Source: Saccharothrix syringae (GTDB taxonomy: Bacteria; Actinomycetota; Actinomycetes; Mycobacteriales; Pseudonocardiaceae). Taken from it: a stretch of 64,000 bases of DNA. A model generated the notes under the pieces. It was not told the origin of the DNA, ran no database searches, and saw only the letters and a list, made by a program, of their open reading frames with translations. Each line of letters begins with the position of its first letter. Positions within the stretch are counted from its first letter, which is position 1. Below are positions 1 to 9,120 of the stretch, piece after piece. Where the stretch lies: positions 9,672,001 to 9,736,000 of the forward strand of contig NZ_CP034550.1 in NCBI RefSeq assembly GCF_009498035.1, given 5' to 3'. A program made the translations under genes and the position numbers.

Positions 1-1
1 G

Positions 2-2848
2 CAGTGGCAGGACGAGGTCGCCCGGCGGTCGCTCAACGACCCCTACCCCCTGCCGGTGCGCTGGGACCCCGCACCGGCCGACCTGGTCGCGGACTGGGCC
101 GACATCACCCGGCTGGCGGTGAACGGGATCGGCAGGCCGCAGACCGGGGACCGCGCGGCGTGGGCCGCCTCGGCCGACGAGCTCGCCGGCGGCGACGTGC
201 TCGCGGCCTGGCGCAAGGTGCCCACCGGCCGGCTGGTGGTGCTGGGCGCACCGGGTACGGGCAAGACCGTGCTGCTCGCGCGGTTCGTCGTCGACCTGCT
301 CGACCCCACCACGCGCGTCAAGGGCTCTCCGGTGCCGGTCCTGGTCTCCATCGCCGCGTGGAACCCGGCCGAGAAGGGCCTGGCGGACTGGATGGTGGAA
401 CGCCTGGCCGTCGACCACCCCGCGCTCGACCGCGGGACCGCGACCGGCACGCCGCTGCTCAGGCAGCTGATGGGCCGGGAACTGGTCTTCCCGGTGCTGG
501 ACGGCTTGGACGAGATCCCGCAGCCGTTGCGAGCCGAGGCGATCGCGGAGCTGAACGCGGTGCTGGCAGGTGGCACGCCGCTGGTCATCAGCAGTCGCAC
601 CGACGCCTACCGCGACGCGATCCGCCCGCCTGGCGGAGCGGAGGTCACGCTGACCGGCGCGGCGGGCATCCGGTTGCGGGCGCTGGATGCCGAAGACGTG
701 ATCTCCTACCTGCGCAGCAGCGCGGGTGGGCCGGTGAACGCCCGGCGCTGGGACCGCGTCGCGGCGGCGTTGCCCCGGGGCGGCGCGCTGGCCGAGGTCA
801 TGCGGACACCGCTGATGACGACCCTGGCCCGGGACGTCCACAACCCGCGGCGCGGAGCCGGGACCGCCGACCTGCCGAGTCCCGACGTGCTGGTCGACCT
901 GCCCGACCGGGAGGCGATCGAACAGCACCTGTTCGACGGCTTCGTCCCGGCCGCATACCGGCCACACCCCACCAGACCGACGCGGTGGCACCCGGAGCAG
1001 GCCGTGGCGTGGCTCGGGCACCTGGCGTTCCACCTGGAGCGCAACCGGATGGGCCAACCGGACTTCGCCTGGTGGCAACTGCACCTGCGAACCAGGCCCA
1101 GGTCGCCTTCCCGGGGCGCGGCGCTGGCCGTCTGCACGGTGACGGGTCTGGTGGCGGGCATCGCGACAACAGCCCTGTATTCCTCGGCTTACTCGAACGC
1201 GTACTTCGTCTGGACCGGTCTGACGGTGTGCGTCACCGCGTACCTGGTCTTCGGATCGGTGTGGTGGCTCACCGACCGGTTCGGCGCGGCCCTCACCGCG
1301 AGCGCCGCAACCGCCATCTCCGGCGGTCTCGCCATCGACATCGTCGGTGACCTGGTCATCGGGCCGACGACCCCCGTGCTGCTGATCGCGGCCGGACTCG
1401 CCTCGGGGTTCGCCTACCCGCTCCGAAGACGGGGACCGTCCCCCGCGCGGGCCGGGATCGTCGTGGGGCTGGTGGCGTTGGTGGTCTACACCGCCTTGTA
1501 CGCGACGAACATGCCGTTCCCGGGGGCGTTGAACGCCGCGAGCGCGGACGCCACCCTCACCGGGCTCCTCGTGCTGGTCGCCGTCGTCCTGACCGGGGCC
1601 CGCACCGGGCGGTCGGTCCTCGCTTTCATCGCGACCGCCGGCGTGCTGCGCGGGTCCACCGCCTGGTTCGCGGGCTCCGACGGGCGCGAGGTGTTCTTCA
1701 CCGACCACCAGGTGGTGGTCGCGCTCGCGGCGGGCGTGACGGACGCCGCCCTGGTCGCCGTGGTCGTCCTGGTCGCCCACCGGATGACCCGTCCGGGTGG
1801 CGGCCGGCGCCGGGGACTGGTCTGCCTGCTGGTCGTGCTCGTCGTGGGAGCCGGTCACGGCAGCCGCTCCGGCCTCTTCAGCGGCATCTTGGCAGCGCTG
1901 CCGGCCGTGGTCGGTTGTCTGCTCGCGTGGCGACCGGTGGCGGCTCGCGACGCCTGGTCCCGGCTCGGCCTCGGGCTGCTCGCCACCGTGATCGCGGTGG
2001 TCGGAGGTGTCTACGCCGTCATCGACATCCCCGACCAGGCGATGCGGGAACTACCGGCACCGATCGCCGCCGCGGTCGTCGTCACCGTGCTGGGGGCGTT
2101 CATCGCGAAGCGCGACCACGAGCCGCGGGACTGGCTGCGGACGCCCCTCCTCTCCGGGGTCGGCTACGGTGCCGTGCACACCCTGTTCTACGGCCCGGTG
2201 TACGGGCTCGCCGTGGGCGTGGTGGTCGGCCTGGCGGTCGAACTGGTCGACCGCCAACTGGCCTCCGACACCCCCGCACGAGGTTTGCGGTTGGCGGAAC
2301 GAGGTCTCGTCCTCGGCCTCGCCGTCTCCGCGGTGCTGACCGCGCTGCTGGTGTGGCGGTACGACGTGGTGACGGCCGCCCTGCTCGGCCTGGTCGTCGG
2401 CGGGGCGGTGGGCATCGCCTACGGCATGGAGGCGCCCCGCACCCCCACCGCGGTGCGGACGCCGGCGGAGGTGCTGGCCCGCGACCGCACCGTGTTCCTG
2501 GTCAGCACAGCCGTCGTCACGGTGGCGGTCACCGTGGCGACCGGGTTCGTCGCGGGTTCCGGGTCCGGCTTCGACGTGACGACGGGGCTCGTCGGCGGCC
2601 TCACCTACGGTGCGGCCACCGGGGTCTTCGTGGCCGCCGGCCGCACGCAGTGGCTGCGCTACTTCATCGCCCGGTGCGCCCTCGCCCTGACCGGCCGCGT
2701 GCCGTGGCGGCTGATGGCGTTCCTGGAAGACGCCCACACCGTGCACGGCGTGCTGCGCCAGAACGGCGCCACCTACCAGTTCCGCCACCTCGACGTGCAG
2801 CGCCGCCTGGCCGCCACCTACGTCCGCTCCGCCCGGCACAGCAGGTAG
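2..2848 (+). CDS. NACHT-domain NTPase with multi-pass membrane region (5' end outside window)
   Basis: The reading frame is open from the first bases, so the N-terminus lies upstream; 948 residues are visible. The NACHT signature is clear: a P-loop GAPGTGKT near base 245 and a Walker B stretch LVFPVLDGLDEIP near base 485. After the NTPase part (about 350 visible residues) the protein becomes strongly hydrophobic, with roughly ten or more candidate membrane segments up to about residue 850. The C-terminal tail ends FLEDAHTVHGVLRQNG...YQFRHLDVQRRLA, which is the usual ending of actinobacterial NACHT proteins of this architecture. Such STAND-like ATPases are thought to be signalling or defence switches, but the trigger and output here are unknown. 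An N-terminal sensor or effector domain may exist outside the window. Its last 31 bp overlap the convergent gene on the minus strand. Confidence 0.9.
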   Translation, partial: QWQDEVARRSLNDPYPLPVRWDPAPADLVADWADITRLAVNGIGRPQTGDRAAWAASADELAGGDVLAAWRKVPTGRLVVLGAPGTGKTVLLARFVVDLLDPTTRVKGSPVPVLVSIAAWNPAEKGLADWMVERLAVDHPALDRGTATGTPLLRQLMGRELVFPVLDGLDEIPQPLRAEAIAELNAVLAGGTPLVISSRTDAYRDAIRPPGGAEVTLTGAAGIRLRALDAEDVISYLRSSAGGPVNARRWDRVAAALPRGGALAEVMRTPLMTTLARDVHNPRRGAGTADLPSPDVLVDLPDREAIEQHLFDGFVPAAYRPHPTRPTRWHPEQAVAWLGHLAFHLERNRMGQPDFAWWQLHLRTRPRSPSRGAALAVCTVTGLVAGIATTALYSSAYSNAYFVWTGLTVCVTAYLVFGSVWWLTDRFGAALTASAATAISGGLAIDIVGDLVIGPTTPVLLIAAGLASGFAYPLRRRGPSPARAGIVVGLVALVVYTALYATNMPFPGALNAASADATLTGLLVLVAVVLTGARTGRSVLAFIATAGVLRGSTAWFAGSDGREVFFTDHQVVVALAAGVTDAALVAVVVLVAHRMTRPGGGRRRGLVCLLVVLVVGAGHGSRSGLFSGILAALPAVVGCLLAWRPVAARDAWSRLGLGLLATVIAVVGGVYAVIDIPDQAMRELPAPIAAAVVVTVLGAFIAKRDHEPRDWLRTPLLSGVGYGAVHTLFYGPVYGLAVGVVVGLAVELVDRQLASDTPARGLRLAERGLVLGLAVSAVLTALLVWRYDVVTAALLGLVVGGAVGIAYGMEAPRTPTAVRTPAEVLARDRTVFLVSTAVVTVAVTVATGFVAGSGSGFDVTTGLVGGLTYGAATGVFVAAGRTQWLRYFIARCALALTGRVPWRLMAFLEDAHTVHGVLRQNGATYQFRHLDVQRRLAATYVRSARHSR

Positions 2849-3969
2849 ACCGGCCGCGAACCGACCCTGGTCAACGCCACGGTCGCCTCACCCGACCCGG
2901 TCAACTTCAACCGCCGCCGCAGCGCGTTGGGGTCCACGTCCAGCCCCCGCACCAGGATCTCCAGCCGTCCCACGTCGTGCGCGCGCAGCACCGACCGCAA
3001 GCCCTTCTCGCTGTAGTGCCCGTGCTCGACGACCCGGAACGCCCTGATCCCCGGCGGCGGCTCCGGCCCGGTCAGGTAGGCGATCCGCTCGTCCAGCTGC
3101 GCCAGCCCGTGCCGGGCCGCGTAGTGCCGGACCAGGCCCGCCCGCACCACCGCGCCGTCCGGGTCGACCAGCCACTCGCCGGGCGCGGTGACCGGGCAGT
3201 CGTCCGGTTCGGCGGAGGTGACCGCCCAGCCCGGACCGTCCGAGCGCAGCACCGTGGCCCGCCGCGCGACGCCCGGGGTGGCCAGGCCCCGCGTCCACAG
3301 GCACGCCTCGCGCACCTGGCCGTCCAGGGACACCAGCTCGACCTCGTCCGCCCACGGCGCCACCGCGAAGTCCACGCCCGGCGCGCACTTCACCGCCAGG
3401 TCGCGGTCCGCGAAAGCGGCGGCCAGCCCGTCCAGCGGCGGGGTGAAGTCCTCCGGGCGCCAGGTGCGCCTGCCCGCCGAGTCGCGCCGCGCCGGGTCGG
3501 CCAGCACCGCGACGCCCCGGGACACCGGGCGCAGCGCGTCGGCCCGCACCAGCGGCACGCCGTCGCCCAGGTTGTGCCGCGCCATGGCCAGCCGCACCGG
3601 GTCCAGGTCCGAGCCGAACGACCCCGGCGGCAGCGCCACCAGGTCCGCGCCGATCGAGCACGTCACGTCGTGCACCGGGCCGGTGAAGCGGCGCGCCCGG
3701 TGCACCGCGACCGGGTGGGCGGTGGCCTGCTGGAGCGCGTCGGAGGTGAACAGGCCGTCGGTGAAGGGGACCTTCGCGGCGGCCTTGCGCCGCAGCAGCA
3801 GCGTCTCCAGCACGGCGGCGAAGTGGTCCGGCGAGACCTCCCGGGCGGCGCGCACGTCGGCCAGCCGGGAGGCGTCGGTCAGCGGCAGGCCGGCCAGCGC
3901 GGCCAACGCGGCGCACCCGGCGTCCGAACGCAGGTGCGCCACGTCGTCGAGGCTGAACGCGTACCCCAC
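2818..3969 (-). CDS. THUMP-like / class I SAM methyltransferase-fold protein
   Basis: A 383-aa protein. The middle holds a Rossmann-type SAM-binding core: a glycine-acid motif around CSIGADLVAL, then GSDLDPVRLAMARHNL (the acidic ribose-binding end of strand 2) and VLADPARRDSAGRR (motif IV-like DPAR). The C-terminal about 100 residues match the THUMP-like domain of a widespread actinobacterial family. The substrate is unknown; RNA is a reasonable guess from the THUMP resemblance. The GTG start at 3969 was chosen because the upstream methyltransferase stops at TAG 3971-3969 and the two share one base (TAGTG), so translation is probably coupled. The open frame continues upstream but without similarity. 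The 3' end overlaps the NACHT gene tail-to-tail. Confidence 0.8.
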   Translation of the reverse strand: MGYAFSLDDVAHLRSDAGCAALAALAGLPLTDASRLADVRAAREVSPDHFAAVLETLLLRRKAAAKVPFTDGLFTSDALQQATAHPVAVHRARRFTGPVHDVTCSIGADLVALPPGSFGSDLDPVRLAMARHNLGDGVPLVRADALRPVSRGVAVLADPARRDSAGRRTWRPEDFTPPLDGLAAAFADRDLAVKCAPGVDFAVAPWADEVELVSLDGQVREACLWTRGLATPGVARRATVLRSDGPGWAVTSAEPDDCPVTAPGEWLVDPDGAVVRAGLVRHYAARHGLAQLDERIAYLTGPEPPPGIRAFRVVEHGHYSEKGLRSVLRAHDVGRLEILVRGLDVDPNALRRRLKLTGSGEATVALTRVGSRPVYLLCRAERT

Positions 3970-4946
3970 TAGACCGGCTTGCGGCCCGTCACCGACACGT
4001 TGTAGAAGACCTCCCGCGGCAGCACCCTGGCCAGCACGTTCTGGTCCACCCACGACAGCCGCTGCCAGGTGCGGTAGGCGAACATCGCCCAGTTCCAGCC
4101 CAGCTTCTCCCGCGGCACGGCGGCCTCGAACGTGCGCACCGGCCAGCCGAACAGCGCCGCCGACAGCTCGTCGGTCACCGCCCGCACGCCCACCGCGCCC
4201 GCGCCGCGCGCCACCCGCTCCAGCTCGCCCGGGTCGAACGTGTGCAGGTCGACCACGGCCTCCAGCGCCGCCGCCCGCGACGACTCGTCCAGCTCCTCCT
4301 GCGGCCGGCGCCAGTCGCTGAGCGGGCCGAGCCTGGTCACGTTGGTGGTCAGCCACCAGGTGAGCTGCCCGAGCTTGCGCGCGTAGAAGTTGCCGATGTT
4401 GGTGGGGTCGCCCGCGAACACGAACTTCCCGCCCGGCTTGAGCACCCGCAGCACCTCGCGCATGGCCGCCGGCACGTCCGGGATGTGGTGCAGCACCGCG
4501 TGCCCGACGACCAGGTCGAACGTGTCGTCGTCGTACGGGATGCGCTCGGCGTCGGCGACCCGGCCGTCCACCGGCAGGCCCAGGTGCTCCGCGTTGCGCA
4601 GCGCCACCTCGACCATGCCCGGCGACAGGTCGGTCACCGACCCCTTCCCGATCACCTCGCCCTGCATGAGGTTGAGCAGGAAGAACCCGGTGCCGCAGCC
4701 CAGCTCCAGCGCGTGCTCGTACGGCCCGACGTCGCCCGCGGCCGCGCGGAACCGCTCGGTGGCGTAGCTGATGCAGCGCTCGTCGTAGGAGATCGACCAC
4801 TTCTCGTCGTACGTGCCCGCCTCCCAGTCGTGGTAGAGCACGTTGGCGAGCTTGGGGTCGCCGTAGGCCGCCTGGACCTCCTCGGCGGTGGCGTGCGGGT
4901 GGGGCCTGGGGTCCCCGGTCGCGGGCTCGGCTGGATCAACGGCCAC
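3969..4946 (-). CDS. class I SAM-dependent methyltransferase
   Basis: A 325-aa protein with a standard Methyltransf_11/25-type fold. Motif I ELGCGTGFF is at about residue 82. Motif II contains TDLSPGMVEVA, then DAERIPYDDDTFDLVVGHAVLHHI (motif post-II/III) and LRVLKPGGKFVF. The stretch KWSISYDERCISYATERF before motif I is typical of a conserved actinobacterial methyltransferase subfamily. The substrate cannot be read from sequence. It overlaps the enoyl-CoA hydratase by 11 bp upstream and the THUMP-like gene by 1 bp downstream, so the three minus-strand genes look like one operon. Confidence 0.85.
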   Translation of the reverse strand: MAVDPAEPATGDPRPHPHATAEEVQAAYGDPKLANVLYHDWEAGTYDEKWSISYDERCISYATERFRAAAGDVGPYEHALELGCGTGFFLLNLMQGEVIGKGSVTDLSPGMVEVALRNAEHLGLPVDGRVADAERIPYDDDTFDLVVGHAVLHHIPDVPAAMREVLRVLKPGGKFVFAGDPTNIGNFYARKLGQLTWWLTTNVTRLGPLSDWRRPQEELDESSRAAALEAVVDLHTFDPGELERVARGAGAVGVRAVTDELSAALFGWPVRTFEAAVPREKLGWNWAMFAYRTWQRLSWVDQNVLARVLPREVFYNVSVTGRKPV

Positions 4947-5715
4947 TGAACTCCGCCTTCCCGGGGCCGTTCTCGATGAACGACGCCATGCCGGTCTTCT
5001 GGTCCTCGGTGGCGAACATCGCCGCGAACAGCTGGCTCTCCAGCTTCAGGCCGCTGCCGAGGTCGGTGTCCAGGCCGCCGTCGATGGCGGCCTTGGCGGC
5101 GGCGTACGCGCGGGCCGGGCCGTTGACGAACTGGCCGGCCCACCGCTTGGCCGCCTCGTACACGTCGTCGGGTGCCACGACCTCGTCGACCATGCCGATG
5201 CGCAGCGCCTCGTCGGCGGCGACGAACCGGCCGGTGTAGATGAGGTCCTTGGCGCGCGACGGGCCGACCAGCCGCGGCAGGCGCTGCGTGCCGCCCATGC
5301 CGGGGATGACGCCGAGCAGGATCTCCGGCTGGCCGACCTTGGCGTTGTCGCCCGCGATCCGCCGGTCGCAGCACAGCGCCAGCTCGAAGCCGCCGCCCAG
5401 CGCGTAGCCGGTGATCGCCGCGACGGTGGGCTTGGGGATCTCCTCCACCGCGCGCAGCGCCGAGGTGAACGCGCCCGCGCGGGTGGCCATCTCGGCGTAG
5501 GACAGCTCGGCCATCTCCTTGATGTCCGCGCCCGCGGCGAAGACCTTCGGCCCGCCGTAGACGATCACCGACCGCACGTCGGCGCGCTCGGCCGCCTCCA
5601 GCGCGGCGGCCCGGATCTCCTCCTGGACCTGCCTGTTGAGCGCGTTCATCGGGGGGCGGTCCAACCGGATGGTGCCGATCCCGCCCTCGACTTCGAGCGC
5701 CACGAACTCAGCCAC
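4936..5715 (-). CDS. enoyl-CoA hydratase/isomerase (crotonase family)
   Basis: A 259-aa protein, normal length for crotonases. The oxyanion-hole segment FAAGADIKEM is present. Both catalytic glutamates of true hydratases are in place: one in GYALGGGFELAL and one in GQPEILLGVIPGMGGTQRL. It should hydrate trans-2-enoyl-CoA in beta-oxidation or a related acyl-CoA route in the cytosol. The ATG at 5715 follows a GGAGGACTGC ribosome-binding region. An operator/promoter-like motif shared with the thiolase/epimerase and ccr regions lies 41-52 bp upstream. Confidence 0.92.
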   Translation of the reverse strand: MAEFVALEVEGGIGTIRLDRPPMNALNRQVQEEIRAAALEAAERADVRSVIVYGGPKVFAAGADIKEMAELSYAEMATRAGAFTSALRAVEEIPKPTVAAITGYALGGGFELALCCDRRIAGDNAKVGQPEILLGVIPGMGGTQRLPRLVGPSRAKDLIYTGRFVAADEALRIGMVDEVVAPDDVYEAAKRWAGQFVNGPARAYAAAKAAIDGGLDTDLGSGLKLESQLFAAMFATEDQKTGMASFIENGPGKAEFSGR

Positions 5716-5755
5716 GCAGTCCTCCTCGACCCGTGTGTCGGTAGACCCCGCAGGT

Positions 5756-5767
5756 TACCCCTCGGTA
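5756..5767 (-). promoter_or_regulatory. TACC-N4-GGTA operator/promoter-like motif upstream of enoyl-CoA hydratase
   Basis: Read on the plus strand the site is TACCCCTCGGTA, within GGTTACCCCTCGGTAG. The same 16-base frame, differing at two central bases, occurs at 55118-55129 between the thiolase and epimerase genes. On the minus strand the motif runs into TAACCT, a plausible -10 (TANNNT) for the hydratase. It may be a regulator site, a promoter element, or both. Confidence 0.4.
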
Positions 5768-5790
5768 GCCTGCGCGCCGGCCGAGACCGC

Positions 5791-6588
5791 TCACGCCTGC
5801 TTGCGGCGCGCGAAGTACCTCTCGCCCGACCGCTGGAGCTCCAGCGGCTGGTCGAAGGTCTTCGACAGGTTCTCCTCGGTCAGCACGTCGTCCAGCAGGC
5901 CCTGCGCCACGATGCCGCCGTCGCGCAGCAGCAGCACGTGGGTGAAGCCCGGCGGGATCTCCTCCACGTGGTGCGTGACCAGCACCATCGCCGGCGCGTC
6001 CGGGTCGAGGGCCAGCTCCGACAGCCGGGCCACCAGGTCCTCGCGGCCGCCCAGGTCCAGGCCCGCGGCCGGCTCGTCGAGCAGCAGCAGCTCCGGGTCG
6101 GTCATCAGCGCCCGCGCGATCAGCGTGCGCTTGCGCTCGCCCTCGGACAGGGTGCCGAAGGTGCGCTCGGCCAGGTGACCGATGCCCAGCGCGGCCAGCA
6201 GCTCCTTCGCCCGACCGGTGTCGAGCTTGTCGTACTCCTCGCGCCAGCGGCCCAGCACCGCGTACCCGGCGCTGACCACCAGGTCGACGACCTTCTCCTC
6301 GTTGGGCACGCGGTTGGCCAGCGCGGCCGAGCACAGCCCGATGCGGGGGCGCAGCTCGAACACGTCGGTGCGCCCGATGCGCTCCCCGAGCAGGTGCACC
6401 CTGCCCTTGGTGGGGTGCAGCTCGGCGCTCGCCAGCCGCAGCAGCGTGGTCTTGCCCGCGCCGTTCGGGCCGAGCACCACCCACCGCTCGTCCAGCTCCA
6501 CGCCCCAGTCGACGTCCCCCACCAGCGTGGTCTTGCCCCGTCGAACCGAAACACCCTGCATGTGGATGACCAGATCTTCGTTTTCCAC
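5791..6588 (-). CDS. ABC transporter ATP-binding protein (single, no permease nearby)
   Basis: About 265 aa. Walker A is GPNGAGKTT, the signature loop is the variant LSEGERKRT, Walker B is LLLLDEPAAGLD and the H-loop is VTHH. It resembles the stand-alone ATPases related to molybdate/iron-type ModF/YlmA proteins. No permease or binding protein is adjacent, so it may act alone or with a distant partner. The GTG at 6588 was preferred because GGCGAGGACGAGC gives a good ribosome-binding site five bases upstream. An in-frame GTG at 6612 would add eight residues. Confidence 0.85.
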   Translation of the reverse strand: MENEDLVIHMQGVSVRRGKTTLVGDVDWGVELDERWVVLGPNGAGKTTLLRLASAELHPTKGRVHLLGERIGRTDVFELRPRIGLCSAALANRVPNEEKVVDLVVSAGYAVLGRWREEYDKLDTGRAKELLAALGIGHLAERTFGTLSEGERKRTLIARALMTDPELLLLDEPAAGLDLGGREDLVARLSELALDPDAPAMVLVTHHVEEIPPGFTHVLLLRDGGIVAQGLLDDVLTEENLSKTFDQPLELQRSGERYFARRKQA

Positions 6589-6734
6589 GCTCGTCCTCGC
6601 CCCGATCGACACCTTCCCGCGCCATTGTTCTGCAAGGGCCGTGGCGGCCGGCGCGGCGGGGCGGTTGATGTGACGTTGTCGTAGCGCGGCGTGCTCGTTC
6701 CCGAACCGTCGGTGCGTACTGGGAGGATCGGACC

Positions 6735-8843
6735 ATGCCCGCCGACTCGATCCTGCTCGCCGGCCGACCGTTCCCCCTCGGGGCGCACCCCGAGGCCGGA
6801 GGCGTGCGCTTCGCCGTCTCCGCGCCGCCCGCCGAGGCCGTTGAGGTGTGCCTGATCAGCGAAGACGGCTCCGAGGAACGGGTGGAGCTGACCGAGCGCA
6901 CGTTCGGCGTGTGGCACGGGCTGATCTCCGGCGTGACGCCCGGCCAGCGCTACGGCTACCGGGTGCACGGCCCGTACGACCCGTCGCGCGGGCTGCGGTG
7001 CAACCCGGCGAAGATCCTCGTGGACCCGTATGCGACGAGGATCACGGGCGGGCTCACCGACCTGGACGCGGCGCTGGGCTACGAGGGCGACCCGATGCTC
7101 GGCGGCCCGTCGCCGGTGGACTCGCTGGGCAGCGTGCCGCTGTCGGTGGTGACCTCGCCCGGCGGGCCCGACACGGGCGTGAAGCCCGAGGTGCCGTTCG
7201 AGGAGGCGGTGGTCTACGAGCTGCACGTGCGGGGGTTCACCAAGCGGCACCCCGGCGTGCCCGAGCACCTGCGCGGCACCTACCTGGGGCTGGCCCACCC
7301 GGTCGTGGTCGAGCACCTGGTGCGGCTGGGCGTGACCTCGGTCGAACTGCTGCCCGTGCAGGCGTTCGTCGACGAGCCGTCGCTGATCAAGGGCGGGCGG
7401 CGCAACTACTGGGGCTACTCGCCGCTGAACTGGTTCGCGCCGCACCCCGGCTACGCCAGCGAGCCGGGCCGGGAGGTCGAGGAGTTCCGCACCATGGTGT
7501 CCGCGCTGCACGCCGCGGGCATCGAGGTGATCGTCGACGTGGTCTACAACCACACCTGCGAGGGCGGGCCGGACGGGCCCACGCTGTGCTACCGCGGGTT
7601 CGACGCCCCCGGCTACTACCTGCACATCGAGGGCGGCGGCACGCTCGACATCACCGGCTGCGGCAACACCACCGAGGCGGCGTCGCCGCAGTTCGTGCGG
7701 CTGGTGACCGACTCGCTGCGGTACTGGGCGACCGAGATGGGCGTGGACGGGTTCCGGTTCGACCTGGCCTCCACCCTCGGGCGGCCCGGCGGGCGCGGGT
7801 TCGACCGGGCGTCGGCGATGCTGACCGCGATCACCACCGACCCGGTGCTGTCGCGGTGCAAGCTGATCGCCGAGCCGTGGGACGCCACCGGCGACGGGTA
7901 CCGGGTGGGCGACTTCGGCGTGCAGTGGGCCGAGTGGAACGGCCGCTACCGCGACACCGTGCGCGACTTCTGGCGCGGCACGACCAACGTGCGCGACCTG
8001 GCCTACCGGCTGTCCGGGTCGTCCGACCTGTACGCCGACGACCTGCGGCGGCCGTGGCAGTCGATCAACTTCGTCACCGCGCACGACGGGTTCACCCTGC
8101 GCGACCTGGTCTCCTACAACGGCAAGCACAACCTGGCCAACGGCGAGGACAACCGGGACGGCACCGACGACAACCGGTCGTGGAACTGCGGCGCCGAGGG
8201 CGAGACGGACGACCCGGAGGTGCTGGCGCTGCGCGCGCGGCAGGCCCGCAACCTGTTCGCCACCCTGCTGCTGTCCACCGGCACCCCCATGATCACCGCC
8301 GGTGACGAGCTGTGGCGCACGCAGCGGGGCAACAACAACGCCTACTGCCTGGACGACGCGACGTCGTGGGTGGACTGGGCACTGTCGCCGGAGGCCGAGT
8401 CGGTGCTGGCCTTCGCCCGGCGGGTGATCAACCTGCGGGCGGACAGCCCGGCGCTGCGGCAGCCGGAGTTCTTCGACGGCCGCACCACGCCGTCGGGCGC
8501 GCCGGACCTGGTGTGGTTCCGCGCCGACGGCGAGGAGATGGCCGAGACGGACTGGTTCGACGACGGCCGGCGGTTCCTGGGCATGTGGATCGACGGGTCC
8601 ACGTCGCTGTCCCGGTCCCGCGACGGCGAGCTGGTGTCGGACCACTCGTGGCTGCTCCTGCTGCACGCGGGCGCCGACCCGGTGGACGTCACCCTCCCCG
8701 GGCCCGAGTACGGCGGGCGCTACGAGCCGGTGCTCGACACCACCACCGCCGACGGGTCGCCGGCCGCGCCGGTCTCGCTGGCGGCCGGGACGATGGTCAC
8801 GCTCAGTGGCCGATCGCTGGTGCTGTTCCGCGTGCCCGAGTAA
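6735..8843 (+). CDS. glgX: glycogen debranching enzyme GlgX
   Basis: A 702-aa protein, the usual GlgX length. It has an N-terminal CBM48-like sandwich (residues about 10-110) and a GH13 barrel with the family motifs: DVVYNHT, GVDGFRFDLAS (catalytic Asp), LIAEPWD (catalytic Glu) and FVTAHDGFTLRDLV. The GlgX/isoamylase hallmark NGEDNRDG is present. It hydrolyses alpha-1,6 branches of phosphorylase-trimmed glycogen, so it complements glgP at 11601-14153. The ATG at 6735 has a GGGAGGATCGG ribosome-binding region just upstream. It stands alone rather than inside the glgE operon. Confidence 0.97.
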   Translation: MPADSILLAGRPFPLGAHPEAGGVRFAVSAPPAEAVEVCLISEDGSEERVELTERTFGVWHGLISGVTPGQRYGYRVHGPYDPSRGLRCNPAKILVDPYATRITGGLTDLDAALGYEGDPMLGGPSPVDSLGSVPLSVVTSPGGPDTGVKPEVPFEEAVVYELHVRGFTKRHPGVPEHLRGTYLGLAHPVVVEHLVRLGVTSVELLPVQAFVDEPSLIKGGRRNYWGYSPLNWFAPHPGYASEPGREVEEFRTMVSALHAAGIEVIVDVVYNHTCEGGPDGPTLCYRGFDAPGYYLHIEGGGTLDITGCGNTTEAASPQFVRLVTDSLRYWATEMGVDGFRFDLASTLGRPGGRGFDRASAMLTAITTDPVLSRCKLIAEPWDATGDGYRVGDFGVQWAEWNGRYRDTVRDFWRGTTNVRDLAYRLSGSSDLYADDLRRPWQSINFVTAHDGFTLRDLVSYNGKHNLANGEDNRDGTDDNRSWNCGAEGETDDPEVLALRARQARNLFATLLLSTGTPMITAGDELWRTQRGNNNAYCLDDATSWVDWALSPEAESVLAFARRVINLRADSPALRQPEFFDGRTTPSGAPDLVWFRADGEEMAETDWFDDGRRFLGMWIDGSTSLSRSRDGELVSDHSWLLLLHAGADPVDVTLPGPEYGGRYEPVLDTTTADGSPAAPVSLAAGTMVTLSGRSLVLFRVPE

Positions 8844-8944
8844 GTTCGCCGGCCGCTCCCGAGGGGTACCCGGGTCGGTGTCCGACGCATTCCTGCCTGC
8901 TGGGACGACCTGCGTCGGCCGCCGGCCCGTGGCACCATGCAGGA

Positions 8945-9055
8945 GTGCCCCGACGGCTGCTGACCTGGTGCGACCGCACGATCGACCTCCTGCTGGTGGC
9001 GTCGTGCGGCTGTAGCGGGACGCGGCGCGGCCGGTTGGGCCACCCGTTGACCTGA
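8945..9055 (+). CDS. cysteine-containing leader peptide (uORF) before cysteine dioxygenase
   Basis: A 36-codon GTG-initiated frame reading VPRRLLTWCDRTIDLLLVA, then SCGC, then a short basic tail and TGA. The RLLTWxxxxIDLLxVA core matches the small putative leader peptides that actinobacteria place before sulfur-metabolism genes. Cysteine codons are at 8969, 9005 and 9011, and the last two almost abut the left arm of a hairpin (9019-9067). The stop lies 65 bp before the cysteine dioxygenase start. Cysteine-responsive attenuation by such uORFs is known in mycobacteria; its operation here is inferred. No good ribosome-binding site precedes the GTG. A CACCAT element six bases upstream would fit a leaderless transcript. 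Confidence 0.6.
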   Translation: MPRRLLTWCDRTIDLLLVASCGCSGTRRGRLGHPLT

Positions 9056-9067
9056 CGGCGCCGCGTC
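9019..9067 (+). promoter_or_regulatory. attenuator-like hairpin overlapping the leader peptide
   Basis: GACGCGGCGC at 9019-9028 pairs perfectly with GCGCCGCGTC at 9058-9067. The left arm lies inside the leader ORF, starting five bases after its last cysteine codon; the right arm begins just after the leader's stop codon. Ribosome position on the leader would therefore decide whether the hairpin forms. This is an architectural inference. Confidence 0.5.
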
Positions 9068-9120
9068 GCGTCTTGATCGCTACCCCGCACTTCCCCGTAG
9101 CCTTCGAGGAGCGACACACC

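Noticed and set aside
4..1350. Long plus-strand frame opposite phase to the NACHT gene, and many similar long arginine/alanine/glycine-rich frames
   Set aside because: They lie inside better-supported genes, have the R/A/G/P-rich composition expected of out-of-phase frames in 72% GC DNA, and show no domain.
6665..6690. GTGACGTTGTCG upstream of glgX as a second LacI operator
   Set aside because: Only one half-site (ACGTTGTC) matches the operator at 39178; the other half is lost.
9073..9120. Longer N-terminus for cysteine dioxygenase
   Set aside because: A good ribosome-binding site sits eight bases before GTG 9121, and the added residues show no family similarity.
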